A stretch of DNA of 64,000 nucleotides from Ruminococcus sp. (GTDB taxonomy: Bacteria > Bacillota > Clostridia > Oscillospirales > Ruminococcaceae), in the NCBI GenBank assembly GCA_021201755.1, contig JAJQEI010000037.1:124001-188000 (forward strand). The letters are read 5' to 3'. This document shows, piece by piece, positions 1-11,116 of this stretch; position 1 is the stretch's first letter, and every line of letters begins with the position of its first letter. The notes beneath the pieces are model-generated. The model had not been told where the DNA came from, ran no database searches, and was given only the letters and a program-made list of their open reading frames with translations. The position numbers were made by a program, and so were the translations under genes.

Positions 1-1643
1 CACACCGGCGATATTGGAACAATGGTCAGAAACACGTTCGATATTGGTGATGAGGTCTTGATAAATATACCCTAACTCTACCATACAAGCATCATTTTGC
101 AAACGCTTGATGTGACGATTTTTTAGCTCGATGCTTAAAGTGTCTACTACTTCTTCCAGTGGCTCTACTTGATGTGCCAGTGTCAAGTCGTCCTCCTCGA
201 ATGCACGGAACGACAGTGCAACCACTTCTTGTAGTGCGTTACAAATGGTGTGCAGCTCTTTTTCAGCATCTTGAGAGAAGTGCATACCCTTTTTGTGCAG
301 CTCACCGGATAGTTCCATGATATTCATGCCGTGGTCGCCAATGCGTTCGAAATTACCGATACAGTGCAGCATTTTTGAAACAGTACGGTTATCATTAGAG
401 GAAATGCTGTGCTTGCAAATTCGTACCAAATATGTGTTTAGCTTATCTTCATAGATGTCTAGCTGCTTTTCATTTTCGTGAATTTTTTGTGCAAGTTCAT
501 CGTCATAATCGAAAAGAATCTGAATCGATAAATTCATTGCTTTTTTGGAAAGCTCAGCCATTTCGATCGTGACATTCCGACATACTTCAATTGCGACAGT
601 CGGTGTTATAAGCAGCCGTTCGTCCAAGAGTTCATATTTTTCTTTTTCGTCTGGCTGCGTACTCTTCTTGTCCTTGATAATAAAATAAGCGAATTTTTCC
701 AAATATTTTGTGAATGGGAAAATGAGAATTGTCGTCAATACATTGAAAATTGTGTGTACCGTCGCAATCCCTACGGGAGAAATTGCCGTATCTACGAAGG
801 AAAAATGAAAAATCCAATTGAATAAATAAAAGAGTGGCAACAGCACTAACGTACCGATACACTGTACACAAATATGTATGACTGCGACACGCTTTGCACT
901 ACGGTTGAAACCGATGCTAGATAGAAGTGCTGTAACACAAGTGCCGATATTCATACCCATAATCAACGGAATTGCTATGCCATAAGTTACAGCACCGGTG
1001 GATAGTGCAAGGGATTGTAACACGCCTACAGCAGCTGCGGAGCTTTGGATAACACCGGTGAAAACAGTAGCTACGAGTACACCTAAAAGCGGATTGTTAA
1101 ATGCAGTTAGTAAACTGGAGAACTGTTCGGATTCTGCAAGTGGGGAAACGGCATCTTTCATGAGTGTCATGCCGGTCATTAAAACAGCAAATCCGACGAA
1201 AATTCTGCCAATATCTTTTGTTTTGTTATGCTTTGCTGTCATAATCATGATAATGCCAATCAAAGCGAAAATCGGAGAAAATGATTCTGGTTTTAGCATC
1301 TTTAAAAAGACATTTTCACTTTCAATACCGGAAAGACTGAGAATCCAAGAGGCTAGCGTTGTGCCTACATGAGAACCGATTAAGACACCGACGCTTTGGC
1401 TAAGTGTGAGAATACCGGAGTTTACGAGTCCTACCAACATAACAGTCAATGCGGAGGAGGACTGAATGGCAATGGTGATTCCAGCACCTAATAATAAGCT
1501 TTTGAATTTGTTGGAAGTTATCTTTCGCAGCACGGATTCCATCTTGCTGCCCGTTAATTTTTCCAGACCAGTGGACATAACGTTCATGCCGTAGAGAAAA
1601 AAAGCCAAACCTCCCAGTAGGGTAATCACTGAAAAAATATCCA
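1..1643 (-). CDS. Na+/phosphate cotransporter with C-terminal PhoU domain (3' end off window)
   Basis: The frame is open on the minus strand from ATG at 1643 to the left edge, about 547 codons without a stop. Residues 1-300 are hydrophobic and hold two related QSSSA-type motifs (AIQSSSALTV near residue 60, GVIQSSAAAVG further on), the signature of NptA/PhoU-type Na/Pi symporters. After about residue 340 a hydrophilic helical part resembles PhoU (FERIGDHGMNIMEL and IERVSDHCSNI, the paired metal-binding repeats). Its job is inferred to be sodium-driven phosphate uptake at the membrane, with the PhoU part sensing or restraining it. RBS AGGAG lies just upstream of the start. The upstream region carries TTTACA repeats typical of PhoP control. 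The 3' end is outside the window. Confidence 0.88.
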
Positions 1644-1686
1644 TATTGCGTTTCTCCTTTTTAGAAGCGTGAGATTTGATGGTTTT

Positions 1687-1740
1687 ATTCTATCAGGTGA
1701 ATGTAAAGTTCAAAGGATTTGTTTGTAAAATTCATGTAAA
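1687..1740 (-). promoter_or_regulatory. Probable PhoP box and -10 element of the phosphate cotransporter
   Basis: Read on the minus strand, TTTACA occurs at 1740-1735, 1729-1724 and 1707-1702. The spacing is 11 and 22 bases, so three of four positions of an 11-base direct repeat array match. This is the geometry of Gram-positive PhoP boxes (TT-A/T/C-ACA repeats, 11-base pitch). A TAGAAT -10 hexamer sits at 1692-1687 with no good -35, as expected for an activator-dependent promoter. Two PhoB/PhoR-type systems lie at 10418-12563 and 14625-16490. Confidence 0.6.
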
Positions 1741-1800
1741 ATAAGGGAGTGGCAAATTTAAGTTTTTTCAAGGGACAACCATAAAATTTATATCACAAAA

Positions 1801-1838
1801 AACGACACTGCATGGAAAAAGTGCAGTGTCGTTTTTTT
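1801..1838 (-). terminator. Intrinsic terminator after tetR-family gene
   Basis: A perfect GC-rich stem (ACGACACTGCA, with its complement ending at 1832) is flanked by A and T runs on both sides, so it can work in either direction. It directly follows the minus-strand TetR gene. Confidence 0.85.
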
Positions 1839-2397
1839 AATTTATTTCAGAATCCCATAAAAAATCGAAGCTTCCAGGTGTTGCGTGTAGACAGGTGTCA
1901 AGCACATTGGCAAAAATTTTTAGCTTTTTCTGCATATTGCCATCCTCGGGGAATACCGTGTTATCCAGAAAAATGGTTAGCACAGCAACAATAATTTCAG
2001 CACTTTCTTTGGGTGTTTCCGTTTCAATCGATCCCTCAGCGCAGCCTTGCTGCAATAGTGCCGTCAGGACAGGAGCGATTTCTTGTATAGCGACCATTTT
2101 CATTTGATTATGCAGGCGCATATCTTCTTTTACAATGCTGCGGAATAAGAGCTTGATTTTTTCTAATGCAGAGCTTTCCATTTGCAGATTTTCAAAAAAA
2201 TCGTGGAGGACTTTTTTATAGCTGTGAGAGATTACGGCGTCGATAATATTTTCCTTGCTTTCAAAGTAGTAATATATGCTGCCTTTTCCGATACCGGCTT
2301 TGGCAGCAATCATACTCACGGTAATTTCCTTGTCGGGCATTTGATACATCAACTGCTGTGCAGCATCGATAATGCGTTCTTTTTTATTTTTTTCCAT
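1837..2397 (-). CDS. TetR/AcrR family transcriptional regulator
   Basis: This 186-residue protein has the family's usual length. The N-terminal helix-turn-helix is clear: ERIIDAAQQLM leads into ITVSMIAAKAGIGKGSIYYYFESKENI at about residues 24-50, the TetR DNA-binding signature. The C-terminal helices would hold an unknown ligand. It is divergent from the hydrolase/condensation/ACP/ligase operon starting at 2669. Two copies of a TTCGACC-n-GGTCGAA palindrome lie in that operon's promoter, so it is inferred to repress the operon and to respond to a small, perhaps acyl-like, molecule. The RBS is weak; the start precedes a Lys-rich leader usual for the family. Confidence 0.9.
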   Translation of the reverse strand: MEKNKKERIIDAAQQLMYQMPDKEITVSMIAAKAGIGKGSIYYYFESKENIIDAVISHSYKKVLHDFFENLQMESSALEKIKLLFRSIVKEDMRLHNQMKMVAIQEIAPVLTALLQQGCAEGSIETETPKESAEIIVAVLTIFLDNTVFPEDGNMQKKLKIFANVLDTCLHATPGSFDFLWDSEIN

Positions 2398-2591
2398 TTT
2401 TGCATCAGGCTTTCATTATAAGGTGAGATGATAAGAACAAGGAAAAAATGCAATATCGGCGTGTATGTTCCTATCGAATTTATCCCCCTGTTTTTGTTTT
2501 CTTTTCTATTTCTAACAATTATAACATAAAAATAATGCTTTGGCAAGTGAAATTTTTATGAATGCATAACCTAAAAAGTTTCAAAAAAAGC

Positions 2592-2651
2592 TTGACCGAC
2601 GGTCGAAAATGTGATATGATAAAGAAAATAAAGATTCGACCAATGGTCGAA
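2592..2651 (+). promoter_or_regulatory. Promoter with two TetR-type operators
   Basis: The -35 TTGACC (2592-2597) and -10 TATGAT (2615-2620) are 17 bases apart. One inverted repeat (TTGACCGACGGTCGAA, 2592-2607) covers the -35 and spacer. A second, nearly perfect palindrome (TTCGACCAATGGTCGAA, 2635-2651) lies just after the -10. Both share the half-site TTCGACC. This placement would block polymerase binding and escape, and points to repression by the adjacent TetR protein. Confidence 0.8.
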
Positions 2652-2668
2652 CAAAAAGGAGTGATGTT

Positions 2669-3655
2669 ATGGGAACCTTTATAGCAGTTGGTGCAGTGCT
2701 TGGTGGTGCTGCTGCTTTGGGTGCTGTATCCATGCTGGGTGCAAAAAAACTCTTTGATATGACGATTCCACGGCAAAAGGAAATCAAGGTGGATTTGAAC
2801 GAATTTGCTGACATGGAAAAGTGGGAGGAATACAAGAAAATTATTGGACCTCGGAAAGAATGGCTAATGGCACAAAATCTGGAGGAGATTACGATTTCGG
2901 CTAGAGATGGGATTAAGCTTCACGCTTATTATTTGCCGGCGGAGAAGTCGTCAGATCGATTGGTGATTGGTCTGCATGGATACACGAGTTGTGGCTTAAG
3001 TGATTTTTGTTCGCATACATATTATTTTCACCGAATGGGATTTGACTGCTTGATTCCAGATCATCGTGGACATGGAGAAAGTGATGGCGACTATATCGGC
3101 TTTGGCATTCTGGATCGTTTTGATTGTCGTGCTTGGATTGATTATGTCGACAAGCGTTTTGACGGTGAAAAACAAATTCTATTGCATGGTACTTCTATGG
3201 GGGCTACAACGGCATTGATGACAGTGGGTGCTGTGGATCTGCCGGAGTCGGTGAAGGCGGTTGTGTCAGACTGTGCTTTTACTTCTCCTTATGATATTTT
3301 CCGACACATTTTAAAAAAGAATTATCATTTGCCGGCACATCCAATTATGGACATCAATGATAGAATGTGTCGAAAAACGGCAGGTTATGGTTTTCGGGAT
3401 TATTCGACTTTGACGGCGGTACAGAATACACGTTGTCCAGTTTTGTTTATCCATGGAAAGGAGGACAAATTTGTTCCTACATGGATGACGGATGAAAACT
3501 ATAAAGCGTGTGCTTCGCCAAAAGAAATATGGTTTTGTGACGGTGCTGAACATGGATCCAGTTATTACGAAAAGCCAAACGAATATGAGGAAAAAATCGC
3601 ACATTTTGTGCAGCAATGGATTCTGAAAGAAAAAGAGGAGCGTGATTTGTCATGA
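2669..3655 (+). CDS. Alpha/beta hydrolase with N-terminal membrane anchor
   Basis: This 328-residue protein has a hydrophobic, Gly/Ala-rich N-terminal segment (residues 3-25, likely a membrane anchor). A BAAT/acyltransferase-like alpha/beta-hydrolase core follows. The oxyanion motif LHGYTSCG, the PDHRGHGES stretch and the nucleophile elbow GTSMG (Ser176) are all visible. EDKFVP and the C-terminal AEHGSS supply the acid and His of the triad. RBS AAGGAG precedes ATG 2669, just after the second operator. Its stop overlaps the next start by four bases. As first gene of an operon with a condensation domain, ACP and ligase, it could act as a free thioesterase or hydrolase for the carrier-bound product; that is inference. 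Confidence 0.87.
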   Translation: MGTFIAVGAVLGGAAALGAVSMLGAKKLFDMTIPRQKEIKVDLNEFADMEKWEEYKKIIGPRKEWLMAQNLEEITISARDGIKLHAYYLPAEKSSDRLVIGLHGYTSCGLSDFCSHTYYFHRMGFDCLIPDHRGHGESDGDYIGFGILDRFDCRAWIDYVDKRFDGEKQILLHGTSMGATTALMTVGAVDLPESVKAVVSDCAFTSPYDIFRHILKKNYHLPAHPIMDINDRMCRKTAGYGFRDYSTLTAVQNTRCPVLFIHGKEDKFVPTWMTDENYKACASPKEIWFCDGAEHGSSYYEKPNEYEEKIAHFVQQWILKEKEERDLS

Positions 3656-5076
3656 AAGATTTTTCACGGGAATTTGAAGTGAATCATGTAAAATTAACTT
3701 GTTATCCGCTGACAGCGGCGCAGCGTGTACACAACTATTCCAGAATGGCTTGCCCATATCAACAGCTGCTCAACATAGGTTCGGGCTTATATATTCAGCA
3801 GGAAACGGATTTTTCGCTGCTGAAAGAGGCAATTTACGAAGCATATGCCAGACAGGATGCTATGCGGCTGCGTTTTTTATAGGATGAAAAAGGAAACGTG
3901 TATCAGTATCTGGTGCCTACGGAAGACAGAGATATTCAGTTTTGTGATTTTTCAAACTTGAATGAAGAAGATGCCCATAATGAAATGCGTCGGTGGACGG
4001 GAATTCCATTTAAGTGTTTTCATTCTCCGATGAATCAGGTTGTCATGATTCGGCTGCCGAATGGTTATAATGGTATCTATACAAAGATGGATCATATGAC
4101 GATGGATTCCAGTTCCCTAATACTGTTCTATCAGGATGTGCTTCAAATCTACTGTGCGAAACGTTATGGTACAGAAATGCCGAAGCCAATGCAACCATAC
4201 ATACAGCAACTCATCAAGGATTTAAATTATGAAGCGAATTCGTCTGAAAGACAACGGGACGAAGCGTTCTGGATGGAGGAGATAAAAAAGAGTGAACCTA
4301 TGTATACGGATTTCAACGGTATGGGTCGATTGATTACCCAGCGCAGAGAAAATCACAATCCAAATCAACGCAGCGCAAGCATTCGTTTCAAGAGTCCAAT
4401 CGCTGCAATTTCCACCTATCAGTTGGAGAAAGAGCCATCTGATCGTCTGATGCGGTTTTGTGAAGAAAATCAAGTGCCGATGGTCTGCTTACTGTTAATG
4501 GGAATTCGTACAGTATTATCGAAGTTCAATAATAACGAAAAGGATGTATCCATTAAAAGCTGTGTGTCAAGACGTGGTACACTGTCTGAAAAGCGTTCTG
4601 GCGGTACGAGAATCCATTTCTTCCCGTTGCGGACGATTATGGAATCGGAAATAACCTTCTTAGAGGGCATTCACATTATGCAGAAAGAACAAAATTGTAT
4701 TTTCCGTCATGCGAACTATGATCCGATTGAACAGATGGTACGTCGTGTGCAATATTGGAATGCACCGGAGAGAACAAGCTATGAGAGTTTGTCGCTGACC
4801 TATCAGCCTTTGACAATTCGTGAAAAAGATATTAAAGATGCTCCGGAGATTCCTTATAAGAGTTATTGGTACTCTAACGGTGTGGCAGCACAGCCCCTTT
4901 ATCTAACGGTAATGCACCGAGTAGAAGACAATGGCTTGAATTTTAATTTTGAGTATCAGAAGGATGCCGTAACAGACTATGAGATGGAGTATTTTTATTA
5001 TTATCTCTGTCGGGTTTTGTTCCGTGGTATTGAGAACAGTGAGCGAACGATTGGTGAAATTTTGGAAATGATATAA
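3652..5076 (+). pseudogene. Stand-alone NRPS-type condensation-domain protein, interrupted by in-frame TAG
   Basis: The gene reads 475 codons from ATG 3652 to TAA 5076, with one in-frame TAG at 3880-3882 between MRLRFL and DEKGNVYQY. Condensation domains are about 450 residues, so both parts together make one normal protein. The TAG is most simply a CAG (Gln) changed by one transition. The HHxxxDG active site appears as DHMTMDS: the catalytic second His (His148) and Asp152 are kept, but the first His is Asp and the Gly is Ser. Later parts (SIKSCVSRRG, GTRIHFFPLR) fit the acyltransferase fold. It overlaps the hydrolase gene and precedes the ACP gene by 14 bases. It may be an inactive gene, or be made by rare readthrough; the second part alone lacks the N-terminal subdomain. 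Confidence 0.8.
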
Positions 5077-5090
5077 AGGAGTAATGCATC

Positions 5091-5327
5091 ATGTTAGATA
5101 AAATGAAAGAACTGATTTTACAATATGTTGATGTGACACCGGACGAAATCGTACCGGAGGCACGGTTCATCGAAGATCTAAAGTTTAACTCTTACGATTT
5201 CATGAGTTTTCTGGGTGAAATGGAGGATACACTTGGCGTAACGGTAGATGAGCAGGATATTTTAGAATTGCATACGGTTGGACAAGCAATTACTTATCTG
5301 GAAAATCTTCAGAAGAGTGGAGAATAA
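5091..5327 (+). CDS. Acyl/peptidyl carrier protein
   Basis: This 78-residue acidic protein has typical ACP length and helical pattern. The phosphopantetheine site is DLKFNSYDFMS, with Ser34 in place; the usual DSL is NSY, a common change in specialised carriers. RBS AAAGGAG precedes ATG 5091. It sits between the condensation-domain gene and the AMP ligase gene, which starts right after its stop. It is therefore inferred to be the carrier loaded by that ligase, not the fatty-acid synthase ACP. No phosphopantetheinyl transferase is in the window. Confidence 0.9.
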   Translation: MLDKMKELILQYVDVTPDEIVPEARFIEDLKFNSYDFMSFLGEMEDTLGVTVDEQDILELHTVGQAITYLENLQKSGE

Positions 5328-5328
5328 T

Positions 5329-6900
5329 ATGGGAAAAATAGAAGTCAAAACGCTGGCAGATTTGATGCGGTACGCCGTGCAGATGTTTGGGGAAAAGACG
5401 TTTCTTCGAGAGAAAAATCGCAAAGATATCATGGATACCTCTTTTGCGAAGCTTTCCGAAAACAGTCGAAAAGTCAGTCGCTTTTTGTCGGAATATCAGG
5501 AAGGGAAAGCACCACTGCACTGTGCTGTAATTGGTGGCACAAGTAGTGCTTATTTGACGGCTTATTTTGGTACGACCTGTGCCGGTCATGTGATTGTTCC
5601 ACTCGATGCACAGATGAAGGAAGAAGATTTGTGTGATCACCTTTCTCGTGCAGATGTACAGGTCTTCTTTTATGATAGTCGTTATGCACCAATGCTCGAT
5701 GCTATGAAACAAAATTGCTCAAAAATCAAAGTATTTGTGTCCTTACAGGATATGCCGGAGACACTTTGTTTATCTCAAGTTCTGGCAGCATATACGCCAT
5801 TGGAACAATGGCAGCCACTCGATCCGAAGCAGTGTGCAGCAATTCTCTTTACATCAGGTACGACCGGTAAGAGTAAAGGTGTCATGCTCTCTCATGAGAA
5901 CCTGATTGACAATACGATGTGTCAGGATGACGAAAGCGCACCGGAAGAAGTGCTTCTGACTGTTTTACCGATTCATCACGTGTATTGTTTTACTTGTGAT
6001 ATTTTGCTCTCATTACGATATGGTGCGACTGTATGTGTCAACGATTCGATGATGCATATCGTACAGAATATGAAACTGTTTCAGCCGACAATGGTGCTGC
6101 TGGTACCGATGATTGCAAAGACTATTTACAAAAAATTACAAGCAGCATCGGCGTCAAATCCTGCAATTTTCTTGCAGACAATGGCAACCGCTACTTTTGG
6201 TGGGAAGCTGAAAGGCTTATTCAATGGTGGTGCTTATTTAAGTCCAGATTTGGTGCAGGCATATTTGGATTTGGGTATTCCTATTGCACAAGGATATGGC
6301 ATGACGGAATGTTCTCCACGAATTTCGACAGGTAACCTTTCTGACCCTTGTATTGGAAGTGTAGGAACAATTGTCAATGGTTGTACGGTAAAGATTGTAG
6401 ATGGCGAAATTTGGGCAAAAAGTCCTTCAGTGATGATGGGGTATTACCATAATCCGGAGGCAACGGCGGAAACACTAACGGAAAATGGCTGGCTGAAAAC
6501 GGGTGATTTGGGGTATGTGGATGACCAGAATCATTTATATATCACTGGCAGAAAGAAAAACCTGATTATTTTAAGCAATGGAGAAAATGTTTCGCCGGAA
6601 GAATTAGAAAACAAATTTTCCGGTCTGGACTGGCTTTCAGAAGTGCTGGTGTATGCGGAAAACGGACAAATTACCGCAGAGATTTATCCGAATCCTGATT
6701 TCGTGGAGAAATCCGGTTTGGACGAGGTGCTGCGTCTGTTTCAAACGTGTGTAGATCAGATTAACCGTACTGTATCCGGTGCAAAGGCAATTCGACAGAT
6801 GCGTGTGAGAGATATAGAGTTTGACAAGACAACATCAAAGAAAATCCGTCGTGAACAGTCTGTACAGGGAAAACAAATCGAAAGGAGAAAAACAATATGA
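5329..6900 (+). CDS. AMP-forming acyl/aminoacyl ligase (ANL superfamily)
   Basis: ATG 5329 is taken as start because it follows a GGAG two bases before and directly follows the ACP stop; an upstream in-frame ATG at 5278 lies inside the ACP gene. About 523 residues. Adenylation motifs are all present: P-loop ILFTSGTTGKSKG, GYGMTECSP, the hinge GDLGYVDDQNHLYITGRKKNLI and a C-terminal catalytic Lys region (TTSKKIRR). It should activate a carboxylic acid as acyl-AMP and pass it to the neighbouring carrier protein or to CoA. The substrate cannot be read from sequence. It overlaps the SCP2-like gene by four bases, so translation is coupled. Confidence 0.92.
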   Translation: MGKIEVKTLADLMRYAVQMFGEKTFLREKNRKDIMDTSFAKLSENSRKVSRFLSEYQEGKAPLHCAVIGGTSSAYLTAYFGTTCAGHVIVPLDAQMKEEDLCDHLSRADVQVFFYDSRYAPMLDAMKQNCSKIKVFVSLQDMPETLCLSQVLAAYTPLEQWQPLDPKQCAAILFTSGTTGKSKGVMLSHENLIDNTMCQDDESAPEEVLLTVLPIHHVYCFTCDILLSLRYGATVCVNDSMMHIVQNMKLFQPTMVLLVPMIAKTIYKKLQAASASNPAIFLQTMATATFGGKLKGLFNGGAYLSPDLVQAYLDLGIPIAQGYGMTECSPRISTGNLSDPCIGSVGTIVNGCTVKIVDGEIWAKSPSVMMGYYHNPEATAETLTENGWLKTGDLGYVDDQNHLYITGRKKNLIILSNGENVSPEELENKFSGLDWLSEVLVYAENGQITAEIYPNPDFVEKSGLDEVLRLFQTCVDQINRTVSGAKAIRQMRVRDIEFDKTTSKKIRREQSVQGKQIERRKTI

Positions 6901-7253
6901 CGTATGAAGAGATTTTTGCAATGGCGAAGGAACAATTTTTGAAATGTGACGTTAGCGGAATGTTAGGACATCTTGCAGTACAAATTGATATTCTTGGAGA
7001 AGGTGCGGGTGCATTTTATGTGGAACTGAAAGATGGCACTCTGGATGTTCAACCTTATGAATATTACGACCGTGATGTGAAGTTGATTGCGACTGCGGAG
7101 AATTTTTTGAAGATTGTGAACGGCTCGTTAAATGCCGTTCTGGCGTATACCACTGGCAAATTAAAAGTCGAGGGTGATCTTGGAAAGGCATTGGAACTGC
7201 AAAAAATCATAGATTCTGTGAAGAAGGCAGAGAAAAAAAGGAAAAAGAAGTAG
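6897..7253 (+). CDS. SCP2-like lipid-binding domain protein
   Basis: This 118-residue protein matches the sterol carrier protein-2 fold: an N-terminal helix, an alternating beta sheet (GAFYVELKDGTLDVQP), then AENFLKIVNGSLNAVLAYTTGKLKVEGDLGKALELQKII, the usual SCP2 C-terminal signature in which the product binds a hydrophobic tunnel. It ends with a Lys-rich tail and a TAG just before a terminator. Last gene of the TetR-controlled operon; a role in holding or delivering the hydrophobic acyl substrate or product is inferred. In bacteria the same fold also occurs in proteins of unknown role. Confidence 0.85.
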   Translation: MTYEEIFAMAKEQFLKCDVSGMLGHLAVQIDILGEGAGAFYVELKDGTLDVQPYEYYDRDVKLIATAENFLKIVNGSLNAVLAYTTGKLKVEGDLGKALELQKIIDSVKKAEKKRKKK

Positions 7254-7275
7254 GTTCACCGTCTAAAAAATCCAG

Positions 7276-7317
7276 AAAAGCCACTGTGAAAAATTGATAT
7301 ACACAGTGGCTTTTTTG
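7276..7317 (+). terminator. Terminator of the hydrolase-to-SCP2 operon
   Basis: AAAGCCACTGTG and CACAGTGGCTTTTTT form a 12-base stem with a T run, 23 bases after the SCP2 stop codon. Confidence 0.9.
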
Positions 7318-7336
7318 TTTTATTCAAGAAAATGTT

Positions 7337-8501
7337 TTAGCTTTTTTCGACTGGCAAGCTATCAAGCTTTTGTACTAGATAAGTGAATAGTGTTAGTGAA
7401 TCGTTAACATCTACAGTTTCATCTACATAACAGTCCGCATTGACAATTTATTGTGCATTTAGTTCTACACTTCCAACGGTGTATTTACTTAAACAAACGA
7501 CGTCGGAAATGGAAATGTTGCCGTCTAGGTTAATATCGCCAATTAAGTCGGCTTCTACATCATTAGAAATTACAATATCAGAGAGGAGATCAATTTCGTC
7601 AGAATCTAAGAAAATTGCAATTTCTATCACTTCCCAATAAATATCGATATTTGCATTTGGAAGTGCCTCCGTAATATCATCTTTTAGTGCAATGGCTTGG
7701 ATAATCATATCAACGCTGCTGATTTCATAGGCACTATTTTCGTCGAATGAATCTGCATTTAATGCTGCCTTTGCTTCTTCCAAAGTCGTTTCCGCATTTT
7801 CTAAATATTCTACAGCATCTGCGATTTCCTCATCAATTTTATTTTCGTTTAAGCAATATTGATAGTATTCAAGCGCACATTCATAGTTAATGCGTGCGTT
7901 TTCATAGTCATGATACAGCGTCAAATCGCCTCCATATGCAATTTCGAAGCCATAAGTTTGGACAATTATTTAACGCATCTAGGTCATCTGCTGTTAGACC
8001 GCTGATGGTAAAAGGGGCTAAATCTGCAGGAGATCCGAATCCAGAAGAACCACGGTAAATAGCGGCAGAAATCGCACCGTTTTCATATAACTCGATACTC
8101 ATTTGACGAGTGAGATCTTGTTTGTCCTCTGGTAATGTACCATTTTCAATGATGTCATACATATAATATTGGTCATCAGTACAATTCACGACATCAAAAT
8201 CTAACTGTGCTGCATAGTCTTCATAGATTGCGCTAAAAGCATTCATATCTGTGACGGTGAAGATTACGTAGTTGAGGTAAAGGTAATCTGTTACCATCAT
8301 TTCACCTGTTCCACTATCTGGTTCGAACACAGCATCATAATACTTTGTAAAATACCCATTGTCATCTTCTACCAGTGTATAATTTTACAAAGCATTGCAT
8401 TCCAACTGGAGTGTCGCAGCATCTGTGGAGATTGTCGAACACATCCCAGCGGCAAGTACACAAGAAATTAACACCGCACCCCATTTTTTTAATTTTTTCA
8501 T
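7337..8501 (-). pseudogene. Decayed secreted protein with C-terminal dockerin
   Basis: Starting at ATG 8501 a signal peptide is clear (MKKLKKWGAVLISCVLAAG, then an Ala-rich cleavage region). The frame is broken by TAA at 8387-8385 (codon 39), a frameshift near 7940-7955 (CPNL in one frame, YGFEIAYGG in the next) and TAA at 7450-7448. The last break falls in the middle of a type I dockerin: GDINLDGNISISDVVCLSKY before it, NADCYVDETVDVNDSLTLFTYLVQKLDSLP after it. Both TAA codons fit CAA with one C-to-T change. The middle 250 residues are not a family I recognise. A once-functional cellulosome-type protein is inferred; it is now unlikely to be made whole. Confidence 0.75.
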
Positions 8502-8689
8502 AAAGATCATTCCTTTCTGTTTCGGAAAAGCTTGGCGTTACCCTTTTCCTTTTTTACATTGTATCATAAAGACAGAAGGAAGTCAAGTTCTCTTTAAACA
8601 AAAAAAACAATAGAATATTTTGTGCAATTTATACAAAATATGATATTGATTTAAGAGCATACAGGGAACCAAATTTTTAAAATTCGCTC

Positions 8690-8718
8690 TTGCATTTTCT
8701 ATCAAAACATGGTATAAT
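8690..8718 (+). promoter_or_regulatory. pyrG promoter
   Basis: TTGCAT (8690-8695) and TATAAT (8713-8718) are separated by 17 bases, about 50 bases before the pyrG start. Confidence 0.75.
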
Positions 8719-8749
8719 AAAATGAAATAGAATATCAATGGACAGTTAG

Positions 8750-10378
<1,629 letters not shown>

Positions 10379-10417
10379 AATTGCAACATGACCTGTGAAA
10401 GGAGTTGTATAACTAAT

Positions 10418-11116
10418 ATGAATCGAATGTTGATTGTCGATGATGAAGAAAAGATTCGTGCCGTCGTACGAGAATATGCAGAATTTGAAGAATTCGAGGT
10501 TTCTGAAGCAAAGGATGGTATGGAAGCAGTAAACCTCTGTCGAGAAAACGATTATGATATTATCATTATGGACGTGATGATGCCACGGCTGGATGGTTAT
10601 TCTGCCTGTAAACAAATTCATAAAGAGAAAAATACTCCGGTGATTATGCTGTCTGCTCGTGGGGAAGAGTATGATAAATTGTTTGGCTTTGAAACCGGTA
10701 TCGATGACTATATGGTAAAGCCATTTTCACCACGGGAACTTATGGCAAGAGTTCGTGCCGTTTTGGCACGGAGTCAGATGTCACCATTGCCTACAGAAGA
10801 TGAAACGCCTACACATATGAAGTTTGACGGCTTAGAAATTGATTTGGCGGGGCGTGAAGTCTATGTAGATGGACAGCGTGCGTCCATGACACCGAAGGAG
10901 TATGATCTACTCTTCTATTTGGTGAAAAATAAAGGCTTGGCACTTCCACGTAATAAACTGTTAGAAGAAGTTTGGGGATATGATTTCTTTGGAGATGACC
11001 GCACAGTCGATACCCATATCAAAATGCTTCGTGGAAATCTTGGACCATATCGGAGTTTTATTATAACCTTAAGAGGAATGGGATATAAATTTGAACCTAA
11101 AGCAAAGGCATTCTAG
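10418..11116 (+). CDS. OmpR/PhoB-family response regulator (first two-component system)
   Basis: 232 residues. The start at 10418 has AAAGGAG upstream and gives the usual MNRMLIVDDEE receiver N-terminus. Acidic pocket Asp8-Asp9, phosphoacceptor Asp52 (IIIMDVMMP) and the Lys in MVKPFSPREL are visible. The C-terminal winged helix has SMTPKEYDLLFYLVKNKG and DDRTVDTHIKMLRGNL. Ends with TAG inside the start region of the histidine kinase gene, so the two are co-translated. It is a DNA-binding regulator; which signal it answers is unknown. Here TAG must be a true stop, since reading on would add about 60 residues of unrelated sequence. Confidence 0.93.
   Translation: MNRMLIVDDEEKIRAVVREYAEFEEFEVSEAKDGMEAVNLCRENDYDIIIMDVMMPRLDGYSACKQIHKEKNTPVIMLSARGEEYDKLFGFETGIDDYMVKPFSPRELMARVRAVLARSQMSPLPTEDETPTHMKFDGLEIDLAGREVYVDGQRASMTPKEYDLLFYLVKNKGLALPRNKLLEEVWGYDFFGDDRTVDTHIKMLRGNLGPYRSFIITLRGMGYKFEPKAKAF

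Noticed and set aside
998..1372. Plus-strand open frame of 124 codons
   Set aside because: It lies opposite the phosphate cotransporter gene, lacks an RBS and has no sensible protein signature.
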